From an uncultured Acidobacteriaceae bacterium (GTDB lineage: Bacteria > Acidobacteriota > Terriglobia > Terriglobales > Acidobacteriaceae), in NCBI GenBank assembly GCA_937879855.1, contig CALFMO010000010.1, forward strand, positions 1 through 26,711: a stretch of 26,711 bases of DNA. The letters are read 5' to 3'. Below the pieces are notes generated by a model that saw only the letters and a list, made by a program, of their open reading frames with translations, made no database searches and was not told the origin of the DNA. Every line of letters begins with the position of its first letter. The first letter of the stretch is position 1. Positions 24,911-26,711 of the stretch are shown here, piece after piece. The translations under genes were made by a program, and so were the position numbers.

Positions 24911-25452
24911 TAGAGTTGTTCCGACCATGCGGCTCCGTCGTCGGTATGAAAAACCAGTTTTCGACCACGCGTGCCGCCAACCTCGCTCTGCAATAGTCGA
25001 ATACCGTTCAATTTCAGAAAGTGAGTAACCGCTTGGACATTGCGATCGCCGAGGCACTCGCCGCCGCTACCGAACGTCACTCCAGGCAACGAACCGCCGA
25101 AGATTCGGGCGTGCAAGGTTTGCCGATCAGCGCCCAGTTCCAACATCCGCTGCAACAGCGCTGGATTCGCGACATTGGCATAGCGATTGCTGTTTTCGCT
25201 GTCCTCGGGTCCTTCCGGAAGCATAAAGTGATTCGCGCCGCCAAAGCGTTGGACAGAATCCCACAAGCAGAGCGCGACACCGGAACCCACGATGGTGCTA
25301 ATGGCAAAGGGTTGCGCGGCAGCAAAGATTTTGCCGGGTATCAGATAATGCCGCGCATGTTTGTCATCCGGAGTACCTACGACTCGCGGCAAATATTCCA
25401 TCGGCAACACAGCCGGGTTGAAACTTTGCGTTTTTGGTTTCTTAAAAGTCAT
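24910..25452 (-). CDS. CheD-like protein lacking the catalytic cysteine
   Basis: I start it at ATG 25452 (MTFKKPKTQSF), 22 bases after the GAF gene stop; an upstream in-frame start would overlap the GAF gene. The 180-residue product is plainly a CheD paralogue: HYLIPGKIFAA, NHFMLPEGPED, RYANVANPALL, ARIFGGS and GGTRGRKLVFHTDDGAAW line up with the neighbouring cheD. At the nucleophile position, however, it reads STIVGSGVALCLWD, with Gly58 (GGT, positions 25279-25281) instead of Cys. T53 and H75 remain. A Cys four positions later is also shared by the active paralogue and so is not a substitute. The protein is expected to have no deamidase activity but may still bind receptors or other Che proteins. 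Its N-terminus is about 10 residues longer than that of the next copy. Confidence 0.88.
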   Translation of the reverse strand: MTFKKPKTQSFNPAVLPMEYLPRVVGTPDDKHARHYLIPGKIFAAAQPFAISTIVGSGVALCLWDSVQRFGGANHFMLPEGPEDSENSNRYANVANPALLQRMLELGADRQTLHARIFGGSLPGVTFGSGGECLGDRNVQAVTHFLKLNGIRLLQSEVGGTRGRKLVFHTDDGAAWSEQL

Positions 25453-25474
25453 CTTCAATATTTCTTTCTCGGCA

Positions 25475-25999
25475 TCAGCGCGTGGGATACGGCTCGACCG
25501 CCCGTCCAGCGCAATTCGACAGCACTTCACAAATTTCCCGATCCACCGGTTCGATGCCCGGCTTGTGCGGGAACAGACGAAACAGCACGATCACTGCGGC
25601 CGGAGTGCCGTCGACCAGGATCGGCACCAGAGCACTCACCGGATCATCACTGGAAAGCAGGTTTTCGTTAGACAACCTGAGTCGAAACACAGCCTTGCCC
25701 TTAAGCACCTGCTTCAGGTGCGGCTCACGGTTCACCACTAGAACGGAGTGCTTGTTCGGATCTACGCCGAAAGCCCAATAAAGCCAAAGTTCAGAACGCT
25801 TCTTGTCGACTTTGAACACAGCGACCTGTTCGGTTCCGATCAAATTCCCGGCGATCTCGCGAATCGCGTCCAGCGCATCGGCTTGATCGATCGCATTCTG
25901 CAGCCGCATGCGAGCGGCGTATACTTTTGCCTGCGAGCCCACGTCGTAGGACGAGTCTTTTTTCCCGAATTCCGCTGCTGAATCGAACTTGTGGCTCAT
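25475..25999 (-). CDS. GAF-domain protein of the chemotaxis operon
   Basis: The 174-residue soluble protein has one GAF-like sensor domain spanning about residues 30-165. It has an initial helix (AARMRLQNAIDQADALDAIREIAGNLIG), a first strand pair (QVAVFKVDKKRSELWLYWAFG), and late strands (VSALVPILVDGTPAAVIVLFRLFPHKP) followed by the closing helix DREICEVLSNCAGRAV. GAF domains bind small ligands or cyclic nucleotides, or serve as dimerisation modules; I see no cyclic-nucleotide NKFDE-type motif and no partner enzyme domain. ATG 25999 has a GAGGA ribosome site 5 bases before it and lies 33 bases after the CheY-like gene. Its place in the operon suggests a soluble input or adaptor for the pathway, which is inference. 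Confidence 0.8.
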   Translation of the reverse strand: MSHKFDSAAEFGKKDSSYDVGSQAKVYAARMRLQNAIDQADALDAIREIAGNLIGTEQVAVFKVDKKRSELWLYWAFGVDPNKHSVLVVNREPHLKQVLKGKAVFRLRLSNENLLSSDDPVSALVPILVDGTPAAVIVLFRLFPHKPGIEPVDREICEVLSNCAGRAVEPYPTR

Positions 26000-26032
26000 G
26001 CGTCCTCGAAACTTCCTTTCCTGAAGATTCGC

Positions 26033-26404
26033 CTACTCTCCGAGATAGCTTTGCAGCAGCGTAACCAGCTCGAAACTGTCGATAGGTTTCGTGATGTAGT
26101 CGTTGCAGCCGCTCTGGAAGCCAGCCTCGACATACTCTTCTTCACCACGAGTGGTCACCAGAATGATGGGGGTCTGCGATAGAGAACTTTCCCGCCGCAT
26201 GCGCTTACACGCCTCAAAGCCATTCATGCGAGGCATCACTACATCCATCAGGATGAGGTCGGGTGCTTCGACAACGGCGCGTGAAATCGCGTCCAATCCA
26301 TCCTTCGCCGTAACGCACTCGTACGCGGTGCGTTGTTTCAGAATCATTTCTTCCATCATCAGCGTGGTAGTCGAATCGTCCACGAGAAGAACTTTTTTTG
26401 GCAT
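26033..26404 (-). CDS. CheY-like single-domain response regulator
   Basis: The 123-residue protein is a lone receiver domain with the acidic pair D9/D10 (LLVDDS), phosphoacceptor D54 (DLILMDVVMPRMNG), T84 in ILVTTRG and K106 (ITKP). There is no output domain. It is the first gene of the chemotaxis operon and the obvious phosphorylation target of CheA. It resembles both CheY and PilH-type regulators, so whether it controls a flagellar motor, pili or another output is open. ATG 26404 has GGAGAGG about 8 bases upstream, a good ribosome site. Confidence 0.93.
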   Translation of the reverse strand: MPKKVLLVDDSTTTLMMEEMILKQRTAYECVTAKDGLDAISRAVVEAPDLILMDVVMPRMNGFEACKRMRRESSLSQTPIILVTTRGEEEYVEAGFQSGCNDYITKPIDSFELVTLLQSYLGE

Positions 26405-26464
26405 TTCCTTACCTCTCCATCAGTGAGCGGGGCACACATTCACTGCATGGCCCCAGAGTGCAAT

Positions 26465-26480
26465 GGCAATCGTGTGGCCA
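26465..26480 (-). promoter_or_regulatory. candidate sigma-54 promoter of the chemotaxis operon
   Basis: On the minus strand the sequence TGGCCACACGATTGCC has GG at -24 and GC at -12 with the required 10-base spacing, and it keeps the TTGC core; the sigma-54 consensus is TGGCACG-N4-TTGCA. Transcription would begin near 26455, about 50 bases before the CheY-like ATG. This is the only gap upstream of the nine genes. The remaining 26481-26711 stretch holds no gene I can support. Confidence 0.45.
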
Positions 26481-26711
26481 AAATCAAGCGCGGGAGCGTT
26501 TGCACGTAAGGGACTGGCTGCAACGGGTTTGCGAACGAGGCGACAGACGGCCGCAGAATCGGTTGTGTTCGAATTCCAGAAAACGCATCTGGGAATCGAA
26601 CGGAACTCGGCGAGGAAGGAAAGAGGTGGTTCAGCTGGAGATAGCGAACTGCGAGGTTGACCCAGCCCCCGAAAAGTGGACCACGTAGAATGTGAGTTCT
26701 CCCAAACCCAT

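Noticed and set aside
26398..26688. 96-residue plus-strand frame near the right end
   Set aside because: It overlaps the start of the CheY-like gene and the operon promoter region, and the translation has no recognisable feature.

Overview
The window looks like a chromosome segment of a soil-type Acidobacteriota bacterium (class Terriglobia or a relative). This is inference from gene content, not from a marker gene. Pointers are the long Oar-like TonB-dependent receptor with an N-terminal carboxypeptidase-regulatory domain, a secreted GH38 mannosidase beside it, a FecR/Trp-rich protein paired with a Sel1-repeat protein, a CehA-type PHP protein with a PI-PLC/GDPD-like tail, and moderately GC-rich DNA. 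No rRNA, tRNA or CRISPR array was seen.

Left part (1-6592, genes mostly on the minus strand). A two-gene unit encodes an exported FecR-domain protein followed by an exported Sel1-repeat protein. After a 341-base gap that holds two inverted-repeat clusters comes a GT4 glycosyltransferase. Beyond it lie two decayed or truncated genes: a PilZ-like remnant and the C-terminal half of an AI-2E-family permease.

Middle part (6593-17785). A secreted PHP-phosphoesterase/PI-PLC-like fusion converges on a complete myo-inositol oxygenase gene, which suggests inositol or phosphoinositide use. Divergent from the oxygenase is a large TonB-dependent receptor, followed on the same strand by a secreted GH38 alpha-mannosidase, a plausible glycan uptake and degradation pair.

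Right part (17786-26711). A frameshifted tyrosine-recombinase remnant abuts a compact nine-gene minus-strand chemotaxis operon. Its transcription order is CheY-like regulator, GAF protein, CheD-like protein without the catalytic Cys, intact CheD, CheA, MCP, CheW, CheR, CheB. Gaps are 2-73 bases, with one TAATG overlap between the two cheD genes. A sigma-54-type promoter candidate lies about 60 bases before the first gene. The MCP ends in a CheR/CheB-tether-like pentapeptide (NFTRF). No flagellar or pilus genes are present, so the output of the pathway cannot be told from this window. The most unusual signals are the active/inactive CheD tandem and the GAF protein in the operon, followed by the inositol pair.
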